Below the pieces are notes generated by a model. The model was not told the origin of the DNA, made no database searches, and saw only the letters and a program-made list of their open reading frames with translations. A program made the translations under genes and the position numbers. Below, piece after piece: positions 7,081-15,147 of a DNA stretch of 38,633 bases. Position 1 is the first letter of the stretch. Every line of letters begins with the position of its first letter. This stretch comes from JBAYSY01 sp041675885 (lineage in GTDB: Bacteria; Pseudomonadota; Alphaproteobacteria; Rhodobacterales; Rhodobacteraceae): the NCBI GenBank assembly GCA_041675885.1, contig JBAYSY010000031.1:1-38633 (forward strand). The letters are read 5' to 3'.

Positions 7081-10006
7081 GGCCCGGCCCCAGCGCATCG
7101 CGGATCACCACGGCCGCATGCCGCGCCTCGCGCGCCGCCCCGTCGTGGATCTGGTGGCGGCACGAGGTGCCGTCCGCCACCACCAGCGCCCCCCCGGGCG
7201 CCTCGCGCAGGGCGGGCAGCAGCGACAGCTCCGCCATTTTCATCGAGATGTCATAGGTCTCCGCCGCATAGCCGAAGGCCCCGGCCATGCCGCAACAACT
7301 GCTCTCGATGGTCTCGACCTCCAGCCCCGGAATGCGCGCCAGCAGCTTCTGCACCGGGGTCAGCGCCGCGAACGCCTTCTGGTGGCAATGACCGTGCAAA
7401 TACGCCTTGCCCTGCGGCAGGGGTTTCAGGTCGAGCGCAGCCCGGCCCTCCGCCAGCGCCTCCTCCAGAAACTCCTCGAACAGCCTGGCATGGGCGGCCA
7501 GCGCCTTCGCCTGCTCTCCCGGCAGCAGCACCAGATATTCGTCGCGCAGCGTCAGCAGGCAGGACGGCTCCAGCCCCACCACCGGCACGCCACGTTCGAC
7601 AAAGGGCGTCAGCGCCGCCAGCACCCGCCGCGCCTCGTCCCGCGCCCGGTCCACCAGCCCGGCGGCCAGATAGGTCCGCCCGCAGCACAGCGGCCGTCCG
7701 CCCTCGGGCGCGCGGGCCAGATGGACGCGGAAGCCCGCCGCTTCCAGCACCGCGATGGCGGCTTGCAGGTTCCCGGGCTCGAACCAGCGGTTGAAAGTGT
7801 CGGCCAGCAGCACCACCTCGGCCCCGCCCCGGCGTGAGGTCTTCAGCCGCACCCGCCCGGCCCAGCGCGGCAGGCTGCATTCGGGCGCGAAACCGAGGAC
7901 CTTGCCGACCAGCCGCCGCAGCGGAGGCACCCGCCCGGCGGCGTTCACCAGCGGCGCGAACCACGACAGCCACGGCGCATAATGCGGCAGATAGGCCACC
8001 GCGAGGTCGCGCCACTTCAGCCCGTGGCGTTTCGCCTGCCAATGCGTGACCTCGATCTTCAGCCGCGCCATATCCACGCCGGTGGGGCATTCCCGCTTGC
8101 AGCCCTTGCAGCCGACGCAAAGCTGCATCGTCTCGGCCATTTCCGGGCTGGCCAGCGCATCCGGCCCCAACTGCCCCGACAGCGCCAGCCGCAGCGTGTT
8201 GGCCCGGCCCCGGGTCAGGTCGCGCTCTTCCCGCGTCACCCGGAACGACGGACACATGACCCCGCCCGCGAACTTGCGGCAGGCGCCGTTGTTGTTGCAC
8301 ATCTCGACCGCGCCGCCGATCCCGCCCCATTCCGACCAGTCGAGCGCGGTCTGCATCGGCGGGATGCTGTAGCCCGGCCCGTAGCGGAACAGGCGGCGGT
8401 CATCCATCTTCGGCGCATCCACGATCTTGCCGGGGTTCATCCGCCCCTCGGGGTCGAAGGCGCGTTTGACCGCGCGATGCGCTTCGGTCAGCTTTTCCCC
8501 GAACATCAGCGGGTTGAACTCGGACCTTATCAGCCCGTCGCCGTGCTCGCCGGAGTGCGATCCCTTGTATTCGCGGATCAGCTCGAAGGCCGCCTCGGCG
8601 ATGGCGCGCATCTTCGCCACCTCGGTATCGAGCTTGAGGTTGAGCACCGGGCGCACATGCAGGCAGCCCTCGGACGCATGGGCATACCACGTGCCCTCGG
8701 TGCCGTGGCGGTGGAACACCTCGGTCAGCCGCGCGGTGTATTCGGCCAGGTGTTCAAGCGGCACGGCGGTATCCTCGACGAAGGAGACGGGCTTGCCGGC
8801 CTCCTTCATCGACATCATGATGTTGAGCCCTTCGGTGCGGACGTTCCAGATCGCGGCCTGGAAGGCGGGGTCCGTGGCCTCGACCACCGCGCCGGGGAAC
8901 CCGAGGGCGCCCATGACCTCGCCCAGATCGCGCAGCTTGCGCAGGTCCGCGGCCTCGTCTCCCTCCGAGAACTCGACCAGCAGCAGCGCCGCCGGATCGC
9001 CCTGCACGAAGCGGTCGGTGGTGGCGCGGAACATCGGGATCGCGCGGGAAAGCCCGATCATCGTGCGGTCCACCAGTTCCACCGCCGTCGGCCCCAGCGG
9101 CACGATATGCTGGGCGGCGTCCATCGCCGCGTGGAAGCTGGGGAAGTGGCAGACCCCGAGCACCTTGCGCCGCAGAATGGGCGAAAGTTTCAGGTGAACC
9201 CGGCGAAAACTCGCCAGCGTGCCCTCCGAGCCGATCAGCACATGCGCGAGGTTGCCCGGCGCGCCGGGCGCCCGGCCCCGCTCGCCGCTGGGGCTGTGGG
9301 TCGCGGGCAAGAGGCCGTCAAGGTTGTAACCCCCGACCCGGCGCAGGAGTGCGGGCAGACGGGCCTGCATCTCGGGCGCGGCGTCCTCCGCGATTCGCAG
9401 CAGTTCGGCCGCCAGCCGGGCCTGCGCGGCGCCCTGCGGCGGTTCGTTTCCCAGCGGGCCGAACCGCATCGGACTGCCGTCGGCCAGCACCGCCTCGATC
9501 GCCGTCACGTTGTCGCGCATGGTCCCGTAGCGCAGCGAGCGCGAGCCGCAGGAGTTGTTCCCGGCCATGCCTCCGATGGTCGCCCGGCTCGCGGTCGAGA
9601 CATCGACGGGAAAGCACAGGCCATGCGGGCGAAGCTGGCGGTTGAGTTCATCGAGCACGATGCCGGGCTGGACCTCGGCCCGCATCGATTCGGGATCGAC
9701 CGAGATCACCTTGTCGAGGTGGCGCGAGACGTCGATCACCAGCGATTCGCCGACGGTCTGGCCGCATTGCGAGGTGCCCGCACCGCGCATCAGCACCGGC
9801 ACGCCTTCCTCGCGGGCGATGGCCAGCGCCGCCTCGGCCGCCGCCTCGGTCCTCGGGACCACCACGCCCAGGGGCAGGATCTGGAAGATCGAGGCATCGG
9901 TGGCGTAGCGCCCGCGCGAGAAGGCATCGAACAGGGTCTCGCCTTCCACTTCGGCCTTCAGGCGGCGTTCCAGCCGCGCCCCCTCCGCGCCCTGCCCGCC
10001 GTCCAT
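7073..10006 (-). CDS. FAD-binding and 4Fe-4S 2-hydroxyacid dehydrogenase (Dld/YdiJ type)
   Basis: Large fused flavin/iron-sulfur oxidoreductase, 977 aa, close to YdiJ-type enzymes (about 1000 aa). Order: FAD-binding PCMH domain (about 45-270, with RGAGTSQCGQ at 74-83), FAD-oxidase C-terminal domain, a ferredoxin-like 4Fe-4S module (CNNNGACRK, then CVGCKGCKRECP near 628-640), and a C-terminal CCG-type cysteine-rich domain (HGHCHQKAF near 868, ESSCCGMAGAFGY near 900). Known relatives oxidise D-lactate, D-2-hydroxyglutarate or glycolate and pass electrons to the quinone pool. ATG 10006 is preferred over an upstream in-frame start because GGGGAGG lies just before it and family similarity begins here. 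Pairing with a glyoxylate-type aminotransferase favours a glycolate-like substrate, but this is inference. Confidence 0.9.
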   Translation of the reverse strand: MDGGQGAEGARLERRLKAEVEGETLFDAFSRGRYATDASIFQILPLGVVVPRTEAAAEAALAIAREEGVPVLMRGAGTSQCGQTVGESLVIDVSRHLDKVISVDPESMRAEVQPGIVLDELNRQLRPHGLCFPVDVSTASRATIGGMAGNNSCGSRSLRYGTMRDNVTAIEAVLADGSPMRFGPLGNEPPQGAAQARLAAELLRIAEDAAPEMQARLPALLRRVGGYNLDGLLPATHSPSGERGRAPGAPGNLAHVLIGSEGTLASFRRVHLKLSPILRRKVLGVCHFPSFHAAMDAAQHIVPLGPTAVELVDRTMIGLSRAIPMFRATTDRFVQGDPAALLLVEFSEGDEAADLRKLRDLGEVMGALGFPGAVVEATDPAFQAAIWNVRTEGLNIMMSMKEAGKPVSFVEDTAVPLEHLAEYTARLTEVFHRHGTEGTWYAHASEGCLHVRPVLNLKLDTEVAKMRAIAEAAFELIREYKGSHSGEHGDGLIRSEFNPLMFGEKLTEAHRAVKRAFDPEGRMNPGKIVDAPKMDDRRLFRYGPGYSIPPMQTALDWSEWGGIGGAVEMCNNNGACRKFAGGVMCPSFRVTREERDLTRGRANTLRLALSGQLGPDALASPEMAETMQLCVGCKGCKRECPTGVDMARLKIEVTHWQAKRHGLKWRDLAVAYLPHYAPWLSWFAPLVNAAGRVPPLRRLVGKVLGFAPECSLPRWAGRVRLKTSRRGGAEVVLLADTFNRWFEPGNLQAAIAVLEAAGFRVHLARAPEGGRPLCCGRTYLAAGLVDRARDEARRVLAALTPFVERGVPVVGLEPSCLLTLRDEYLVLLPGEQAKALAAHARLFEEFLEEALAEGRAALDLKPLPQGKAYLHGHCHQKAFAALTPVQKLLARIPGLEVETIESSCCGMAGAFGYAAETYDISMKMAELSLLPALREAPGGALVVADGTSCRHQIHDGAAREARHAAVVIRDALGPGHG

Positions 10007-10047
10007 GCCCGTGCCCTCCCCCGGTTTCGTTGCGGTGATGTTACCGC

Positions 10048-10096
10048 TTGACGCGGGGGGCGGCAATGGATCAATAATTCGTAATTCAAAATTCAA
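10048..10096. promoter_or_regulatory. Divergent control region with three 7-bp phased AATTC repeats
   Basis: In the 124-bp gap between the dehydrogenase and the aminotransferase, AATTC occurs at 10076, 10083 and 10090, exactly 7 bp apart, in an AT-rich island inside GC-rich DNA. A TTGACG at 10048-10053 could be a -35 box for the plus strand, with a weak AATAAT-like -10. It may be the operator of the FadR-type regulator encoded downstream of the dehydrogenase; this is inference. Confidence 0.4.
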
Positions 10097-10130
10097 TCCG
10101 CTGCCGAACCGGCGGCAAAGGGGGAAAACC

Positions 10131-11306
10131 ATGTCGGGTCAGGGCCGCCACTTCCTGCAAATACCGGGACCGACCAATGTGCCCGACCGGGTGCTTCACG
10201 CCATCGCCCGGCCGGTGATCGACCATCGCGGGCCGGAGTTCGCCGAAATGGCACTTCGGGCCATTGCCGGGTTGAAGCGGGTGGTGGGGACGCAGGCGCA
10301 TGTGTTCATCTATCCCGGCTCGGGCACCGGCGCGTGGGAGGCGGCGCTGGTCAACACGCTTTCGCCCGGCGACAAGGTGCTGATGGTCGAGACCGGCCAG
10401 TTCGCCACCCTGTGGAAGGGGATCGCCGCGCGGCTGGGGCTGGCGGTCGATTTCATCCCCGGCGACTGGCGCAGCGGGGTCGATCCGCAGGCGGTGGCGG
10501 AGCGGCTGGCGGCGGACAAGGGTCACGCGATCAAGGCGGTCTGCTGCGTGCACAACGAGACCTCGACCGGGGTTCTGTCGGATGTCGCGGCCCTGCGGGC
10601 GGCGCTCGACGCGGCGGGGCATCCGGCGCTCTTGATGGTCGATACGATCTCTTCTCTGGGGTCGGCCGACTACCGGCACGACGCATGGGGAATCGACGTG
10701 ACGGTGGGCTGTTCGCAGAAGGGGCTGATGCTGCCGCCGGGGCTGTCGTTCAACGCGGTCAGCGAACGGGCCTTCGCCGCGACCGCCACGGCGACGATGC
10801 CGCGCAGCTACTGGCGGTGGGAGGAGATGGCGGGGCCGAACGCCAAGGGGTTCTTCCCCTACACGCCGCCGACCAACCTGCTCTACGGCCTTGTCGAGGC
10901 GGTGGCGATGCTGGAGGAGGAGGGGCTGGATCAGGTCTTCGCCCGCCACGCGCGGCATGGCGAGGCCACCCGCCGCGCGGTCCGTGCCTGGGGGCTTGAG
11001 GTTCTGGCCCGCAACCAGGGCGAGGAATCGCCGGTGCTGACCGCGGTGATGATGCCCGAAGGCCACGGCGCGGACGCGCTGCGCGCGGTGGTGCTGCGGC
11101 AGTTCAACATGTCGCTGGGCGCGGGGCTGGGGAAACTGACCGACCGCATCTTCCGCATCGGCCATCTGGGCGAGTTCAATGACCTAACGCTGGCCGGGAC
11201 ACTCTCGGGGGTCGAGATGGGCCTTGCGCTTGCAGGCGTGCCGCACCGGCCGGGCGGGGTGACCGCGGCGCTGGACTACCTGCGGGAGACGGCGGGCGCG
11301 GCGTAG
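10131..11306 (+). CDS. Serine/alanine-glyoxylate type aminotransferase (class V, PLP)
   Basis: PLP enzyme of 391 aa in the AGXT/SgaA family, which moves an amino group from serine, alanine or aspartate to glyoxylate, giving glycine. Seen: the N-terminal IPGPTNVPDRV motif, IDHRGPEF, YPGSGTGAWE (cofactor phosphate binding), HNETSTGVLSD, VDTISSLGS, the PLP lysine in GCSQKGLMLPPG (K197), FPYTPPTN and a C-terminal RIGHLGEFND. ATG 10131 follows AAAGGGGG; an upstream in-frame extension lacks family similarity. It is close to BhcA-like aminotransferases as I remember them, but the other bhc genes are absent. FPYTPPT argues against an ureidoglycine-specific PucG. It is transcribed divergently from the FAD/Fe-S dehydrogenase. 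Confidence 0.88.
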   Translation: MSGQGRHFLQIPGPTNVPDRVLHAIARPVIDHRGPEFAEMALRAIAGLKRVVGTQAHVFIYPGSGTGAWEAALVNTLSPGDKVLMVETGQFATLWKGIAARLGLAVDFIPGDWRSGVDPQAVAERLAADKGHAIKAVCCVHNETSTGVLSDVAALRAALDAAGHPALLMVDTISSLGSADYRHDAWGIDVTVGCSQKGLMLPPGLSFNAVSERAFAATATATMPRSYWRWEEMAGPNAKGFFPYTPPTNLLYGLVEAVAMLEEEGLDQVFARHARHGEATRRAVRAWGLEVLARNQGEESPVLTAVMMPEGHGADALRAVVLRQFNMSLGAGLGKLTDRIFRIGHLGEFNDLTLAGTLSGVEMGLALAGVPHRPGGVTAALDYLRETAGAA

Positions 11307-11318
11307 GATCGGCCCGGT

Positions 11319-11375
11319 CGCAGGGTGCGCTTCAGCGCACCCTACCGGGGCTCGCAGGGTGCGCTTCAGCGCACC
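11319..11375. terminator. Tandem GGTGCGC-TTCA-GCGCACC hairpins between convergent genes
   Basis: Two copies of the same hairpin lie 34 bp apart. Copy 1 has 9-bp arms (AGGGTGCGC 11322-11330, GCGCACCCT 11335-11343). Copy 2 has 7-bp arms (11358-11364 and 11369-11375). Both have a TTCA loop, and the loop of copy 2 contains the TGA stop of the minus-strand ligase gene. They are probably bidirectional terminators for the convergent aminotransferase and ligase genes. Confidence 0.65.
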
Positions 11376-12835
11376 ACCTCCCCACCGCCCTCCCCGCCGA
11401 ACAACCCCGCATGGGCCGCGCGCAGCTCCGTCCGCAGCACCTTGCCCAGCGCGTTCTTCGGCAGCGCATCGAGGATCAGGATCGCCTTGGGCCGTTTGTA
11501 GGGCGCCAGCGCGGCGGCCAGACCCGCGCGCAATTCGGCCTCGGGCGCGGTGCCGCGCACCGCGGCCACCACCGCCTCGCCGAAACCGGGATGCGGGACG
11601 CCGAACACCGCCGCCTCCTCGACCCCCGCCATCGCCTCCAGCACCGTCTCGACCTCGCGCGGATAGACGTTGTAGCCGCCCGAGATGATCAGATCCTTGC
11701 TGCGCCCGACCAGCACCAGGTAGCCCCCGGCATCGAGCCGCCCCAGATCGCCGGTGTCGAACCAGCCATCCGGCCCCACCACCGGCCCGGCCCGCCAGTA
11801 GTCGCGGGCGACCGAGGGGCCGCGCACCTCGACCCGGCCCACGCCGTCGCGCGCATCCGCCAGCCGCAGGTCCACCCCCGGCAGCGGCAGGCCGACGGTG
11901 CCGGGACGGCGGGGGCCGCGCAGAGGGTTCGAGGTCAGGATGATGGTCTCGGTCAGCCCGTAGCGTTCGACCGGGGCGAGACCCGCGCGGGCCTCAATCG
12001 CGGCGAAGACCTCGGCCGGGAGGGGGGCGGAGCCACTGGTCAGCAGCCGCAGGTTGCGGCAGGCGGCGCGGTCGAAACCGGGATGCGCCAGAAGCCTCGT
12101 ATAGATCGCGGGGACGGCCATGAACACCGTGGCCTCGGGCAGGCGCGCGGCCACCCTGTCGGCGTCGAACCCGTCCAGAAGGATCGCCGCGCCCCCGGCC
12201 ATCAGCAGGCAGCCGATCCCGAGAAACAGCCCGTGGGCGTGGAAGGCGGGCAGGACATGCAGGATGGTATCGGTGTCCGTGATGCCCCAGACACCGTTCA
12301 GCGCCGCGAGATTGGCGGCGATGTTGCCGTGGCTGAGCACCGCCCCCTTGGGCCGCCCGGTGGTGCCCGAGGTAAACAGCATCGCCGCGGGCATGTCGGG
12401 GGTGAGTCCCGGGCCGGAGACCGGCGCAAGGGTCTCGGCCGCCTGCCGCAGCCGGGCAAGATCGCGGACCCGCAGCCCCGGCAGCGCCGAAGACAGCGGC
12501 CCCGCCCCGGCGGTATCGGTCACCACCAGCGCGGGCCCGGCGTCCGACAGGATCGCCCCGGCCTCGCGCATGGTGAAATCGGGGTTCAGCGGCACATGCA
12601 CCGCCCCCAGCCGCAACACCGCAAGGAACAGCGCCACCGCCCCGGCCGACTTGCCCAGCCGCACCGCCACCCGGTCGCCCGCGCCCACCCCTTCGGCCGC
12701 AAGCGCCGCCGCAAGCCGCCCGGCAAGCGAATCCAGCCCGGCGTAATCCAGATCGCCCCCGGCACTGCGCAGCGCCACCCGCCCCGGCGCGCGGGCGGCG
12801 TGATCGGTGATCCGTTCGGTGAGCAGCCCCGCCAT
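11366..12835 (-). CDS. MatB-like malonyl-CoA synthetase paralogue (AMP-dependent acyl-CoA ligase)
   Basis: ANL-superfamily ligase, 489 aa, that activates a carboxylate through an acyl-adenylate to a CoA thioester. Seen: P-loop FTSGTTGRPKG at about 155-165, HAHGLFLGIG, SGSAPLPAEVF, ERYGLTETIILTSNPLRG near 287, the GWFDTGDLG hinge region, GRSKDLIISGGYNVYPREVE and the C-terminal catalytic lysine in LPKNALGK (K465). Overall organisation matches MatB, and the gene sits beside a second MatB at 15148. It differs near residue 221: LLDGF here, where the other copy has FLPRF. That basic position is reported to contact the malonate carboxylate in characterised MatB (from memory), so its substrate may differ. 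ATG 12835 lies 8 bases after the regulator stop, so the two form an operon. The open frame extends upstream but overlaps the regulator gene. Confidence 0.85.
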   Translation of the reverse strand: MAGLLTERITDHAARAPGRVALRSAGGDLDYAGLDSLAGRLAAALAAEGVGAGDRVAVRLGKSAGAVALFLAVLRLGAVHVPLNPDFTMREAGAILSDAGPALVVTDTAGAGPLSSALPGLRVRDLARLRQAAETLAPVSGPGLTPDMPAAMLFTSGTTGRPKGAVLSHGNIAANLAALNGVWGITDTDTILHVLPAFHAHGLFLGIGCLLMAGGAAILLDGFDADRVAARLPEATVFMAVPAIYTRLLAHPGFDRAACRNLRLLTSGSAPLPAEVFAAIEARAGLAPVERYGLTETIILTSNPLRGPRRPGTVGLPLPGVDLRLADARDGVGRVEVRGPSVARDYWRAGPVVGPDGWFDTGDLGRLDAGGYLVLVGRSKDLIISGGYNVYPREVETVLEAMAGVEEAAVFGVPHPGFGEAVVAAVRGTAPEAELRAGLAAALAPYKRPKAILILDALPKNALGKVLRTELRAAHAGLFGGEGGGEVVR

Positions 12836-12843
12836 GCGACCGG

Positions 12844-13602
12844 TCAGGCGATGCCGCCCGGCACCCGGTCGGCCAGATCCACCGGCCCGGCCGGATCGGC
12901 GCTTTCCAGCAGGATCCGCAGCATCTCGCCCTGTACGATCAGATGCGCCCGCATCGCATCCGCCGCCGCCTGCGCCTCGCGCGATGCGATCGCCGCCAGC
13001 ACCGTGCAATGTTCGGCGAAGGACGCCCCCATCCGCCCCGGCATCGCCGCCTGCGCCATGCGCAGCACCCGCATCCGGTTGCGCAGCCGCCTGGTCTCCT
13101 GCATCAGGTAAAGATTGCCGCCGGCGCGGTAGATCGCCTCGTGGAAATGTTCGTTCGCGGCGTAATAGGCGTCGAAATCCTGCGTGTCCGCCGCCACCTC
13201 GCATTCCGCATGCGCGGCCTGGATCCGCGCCAGCATCGGCGGGGTGTGGCGCCGGGCGGCAAGGCTGGCACAGGCGGCCTCAAGCTCGGCCATCATCTCG
13301 AACCGGTCGAGCGTATCCTTGAGCGACAGCCCCGCCACCACCGCGCGCTGGCGCGGGCGCAGCGTGACCAGACCCGCCGCCGCCAGTTCGCGGATCGCCT
13401 CGCGCACCGGGGTGCGGGAGACGCCGAACCGTTCGGCGATCCGGCCCTCGGTCAGGAATTCGCCGGGGCGCAACTGGCCCTTGAGGATCAGATCGCCCAG
13501 CCGCTCGCGCACCATGGCGCTGTGGGGCGAGGCGGGCTCGTCCTCGGTCGCGGTTTCCCCGGCCCCGACCTGGCCACCCGCACTCTCATCATTGCCGCGC
13601 AT
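12844..13602 (-). CDS. matR: GntR family regulator of the malonate locus (MatR-like, FadR/FCD subfamily)
   Basis: Transcription factor of 252 aa: winged HTH at about 30-90 (AERFGVSRTPVREAIRELAA) and an FCD effector domain (YYAANEHFHEAIY, FAEHCTVLAAI, MRAHL supply the typical His ligands). In Rhizobium the FCD-type MatR controls matABC and responds to malonate; the divergent matA-matB genes here make that the best guess. ATG 13602 has AGGAAGAG 7 bases upstream; a more upstream start lacks similarity. The first 25 residues are polar and probably disordered. The symbol rests on context plus family, not on an alignment. Confidence 0.8.
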   Translation of the reverse strand: MRGNDESAGGQVGAGETATEDEPASPHSAMVRERLGDLILKGQLRPGEFLTEGRIAERFGVSRTPVREAIRELAAAGLVTLRPRQRAVVAGLSLKDTLDRFEMMAELEAACASLAARRHTPPMLARIQAAHAECEVAADTQDFDAYYAANEHFHEAIYRAGGNLYLMQETRRLRNRMRVLRMAQAAMPGRMGASFAEHCTVLAAIASREAQAAADAMRAHLIVQGEMLRILLESADPAGPVDLADRVPGGIA

Positions 13603-13652
13603 GTTGCCGCTCTTCCTGGCTGCCCCCGAAAAATGTGTGCATCCTTTGCCGG

Positions 13653-13666
13653 ATAGTATACACAAG
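13653..13666. promoter_or_regulatory. Candidate GntR operator in the divergent malonate promoter region
   Basis: GTATAC core palindrome at 13656-13661 within ATAGTATACACAAG, in the 168-bp gap between the regulator and matA. On the minus strand it includes TATACT, a plausible -10 for the regulator gene, so repressor binding could shut its own promoter. FCD-type GntR proteins often use short GT-N-AC palindromes; assignment is inference. Confidence 0.4.
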
Positions 13667-13770
13667 TTCGGGGGAACATGATACCGTCCACTTTGCCCGC
13701 CGCCCCGGCTCTATCATGGCTGACTCAAGGCGGAAGGGGCCGGGCCAAGGCCAGAACTTCAGGGTGCGCC

Positions 13771-15105
13771 ATGCCGTCGTCCTATTTCCACAGTCTTCTG
13801 GAAAGCATCGTCGAACGCGGGCGCACCGTGTTCGACGGCACGCGCGATCCCGGGCTTTCGGGCCGCGATCTGGCCGGGCTTGCCGAATCGCTGGTCGGCG
13901 CCCCGGGCGAGGCCACCGGGCTGGTGCTGGCGCGGGAAATCCTCGACCTGTGGGAGGGGTTGAGCCCCGAGGGGCAGGCGACCTTCTTCCGGCTGCTTGC
14001 CGAACGGTTCGGCCCGCGCGAAGCGGCACTGGCCGAGGCGGTGCAGGCGTGGCGGGACGCGCCCGGCCCCGCCACCGCCCGGCAGGTGCATGAGGCGTCC
14101 GAGCCCCGGCGGCAGGAACTGTTCCGGCTGCTGAACCGCGCGCCCGGCGGCACCCCGGCGCTGGTGGCGATCCGGGCGGCGCTGCTGGATCATCTGCGGG
14201 CCAACCCCGATTGCGCGCCCGATTTCTCTGACGTGGATGCGGATTTCCAGCATCTGTTCAGCTCGTGGTTCAACCGTGGCTTCCTGGTGCTGCGCCGGAT
14301 CGACTGGTCCACCCCCGCCGTGATCCTCGAACGCATCATCCGCTACGAGGCGGTGCATGAGATCAACGGCTGGGACGACCTGCGCCGCCGCATCGACCCG
14401 CCCGACCGGCGGCTCTACGCCTTCTTCCACCCGGCGCTGATCGACGAGCCGCTGATCTTCGTCGAGGTCGCCCTGACCGAGGCGATCCCCGAGGGCATCG
14501 CCCCGATCCTCGCCGAAGAGCGCGAGCCCCTGGACCCGGCCAGGGCCACGGTGGCGGTGTTCTATTCGATCTCGAACTGCCAGAAGGGGCTGCGGGGGAT
14601 TTCCTTCGGCAACTTCCTGATCAAGCAGGTGGTCGAGGAACTCAGCCGGGCGCTGCCGAACCTGCGCACCTTCGCCACGCTGTCGCCGGTGCCGGGCTTC
14701 CGCCGCTGGCTGGAGGCCGGCGGGGCCGAGGCCGCGGGCGAGGCGGCACAGGGGGCGCTGGCGCTGCTGGACAATCCCGGCTGGCCCGACGACCCGCAGG
14801 CGGTGGCCACGCTTTCGCCGGTACTGCGCGGGCTGACGGCGGAATACCTGCTTTGCGCCCGCGCGCCGAACGGCCAGCCGCGCGACCCGGTGGCGCGGTT
14901 CCATCTGGGCAACGGCGCGCATCTGGAACGGATCAACGTGCTGGGCAATCCCTCGCCGCGCGGCATGGCGGAATCCTGCGGCACCATGGTCAACTATGTC
15001 TATGACATGAAGAAGATCGAACGGAACCACGAAGCCTATGCCAGCCGTGGCACCATCGCCGCCACCACGGCGGTCCGGCGGCTGCTGCCCGCCTCGGCGC
15101 GGTAG
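13771..15105 (+). CDS. matA: Malonyl-CoA decarboxylase
   Basis: Converts malonyl-CoA to acetyl-CoA and CO2, the second step of malonate use. Protein of 444 aa, typical length. An N-terminal helical domain (to about residue 165) precedes the GNAT-like catalytic domain. Family motifs: LFSSWFNRGFLVLRRIDW, YAFFHPALIDEPLIFVEVAL, FYSISNCQKGLRGISFGN (about 264-281), ATLSPVPGF with the candidate catalytic Ser at 305, and FHLGNGAHLERIN with the candidate catalytic His at 378. The Ser/His pair is conserved in characterised decarboxylases. ATG 13771 follows AGGG and the family N-terminus begins there. The next gene, matB, starts 42 bp downstream in the same operon. No matC or Dct-type malonate transporter is visible in the window. 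Confidence 0.93.
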   Translation: MPSSYFHSLLESIVERGRTVFDGTRDPGLSGRDLAGLAESLVGAPGEATGLVLAREILDLWEGLSPEGQATFFRLLAERFGPREAALAEAVQAWRDAPGPATARQVHEASEPRRQELFRLLNRAPGGTPALVAIRAALLDHLRANPDCAPDFSDVDADFQHLFSSWFNRGFLVLRRIDWSTPAVILERIIRYEAVHEINGWDDLRRRIDPPDRRLYAFFHPALIDEPLIFVEVALTEAIPEGIAPILAEEREPLDPARATVAVFYSISNCQKGLRGISFGNFLIKQVVEELSRALPNLRTFATLSPVPGFRRWLEAGGAEAAGEAAQGALALLDNPGWPDDPQAVATLSPVLRGLTAEYLLCARAPNGQPRDPVARFHLGNGAHLERINVLGNPSPRGMAESCGTMVNYVYDMKKIERNHEAYASRGTIAATTAVRRLLPASAR

Positions 15106-15147
15106 GGCGGGACAAGAGCAAGACGAACGAGCGGACGGACGGACCCC

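Noticed and set aside
10131..11306. Aminotransferase as PucG-type ureidoglycine-glyoxylate aminotransferase of purine breakdown
   Set aside because: It has FPYTPPT instead of the Asn-containing motif I recall for PucG/HpxJ, lies outside the purine block, and no uricase or allantoin genes are present.
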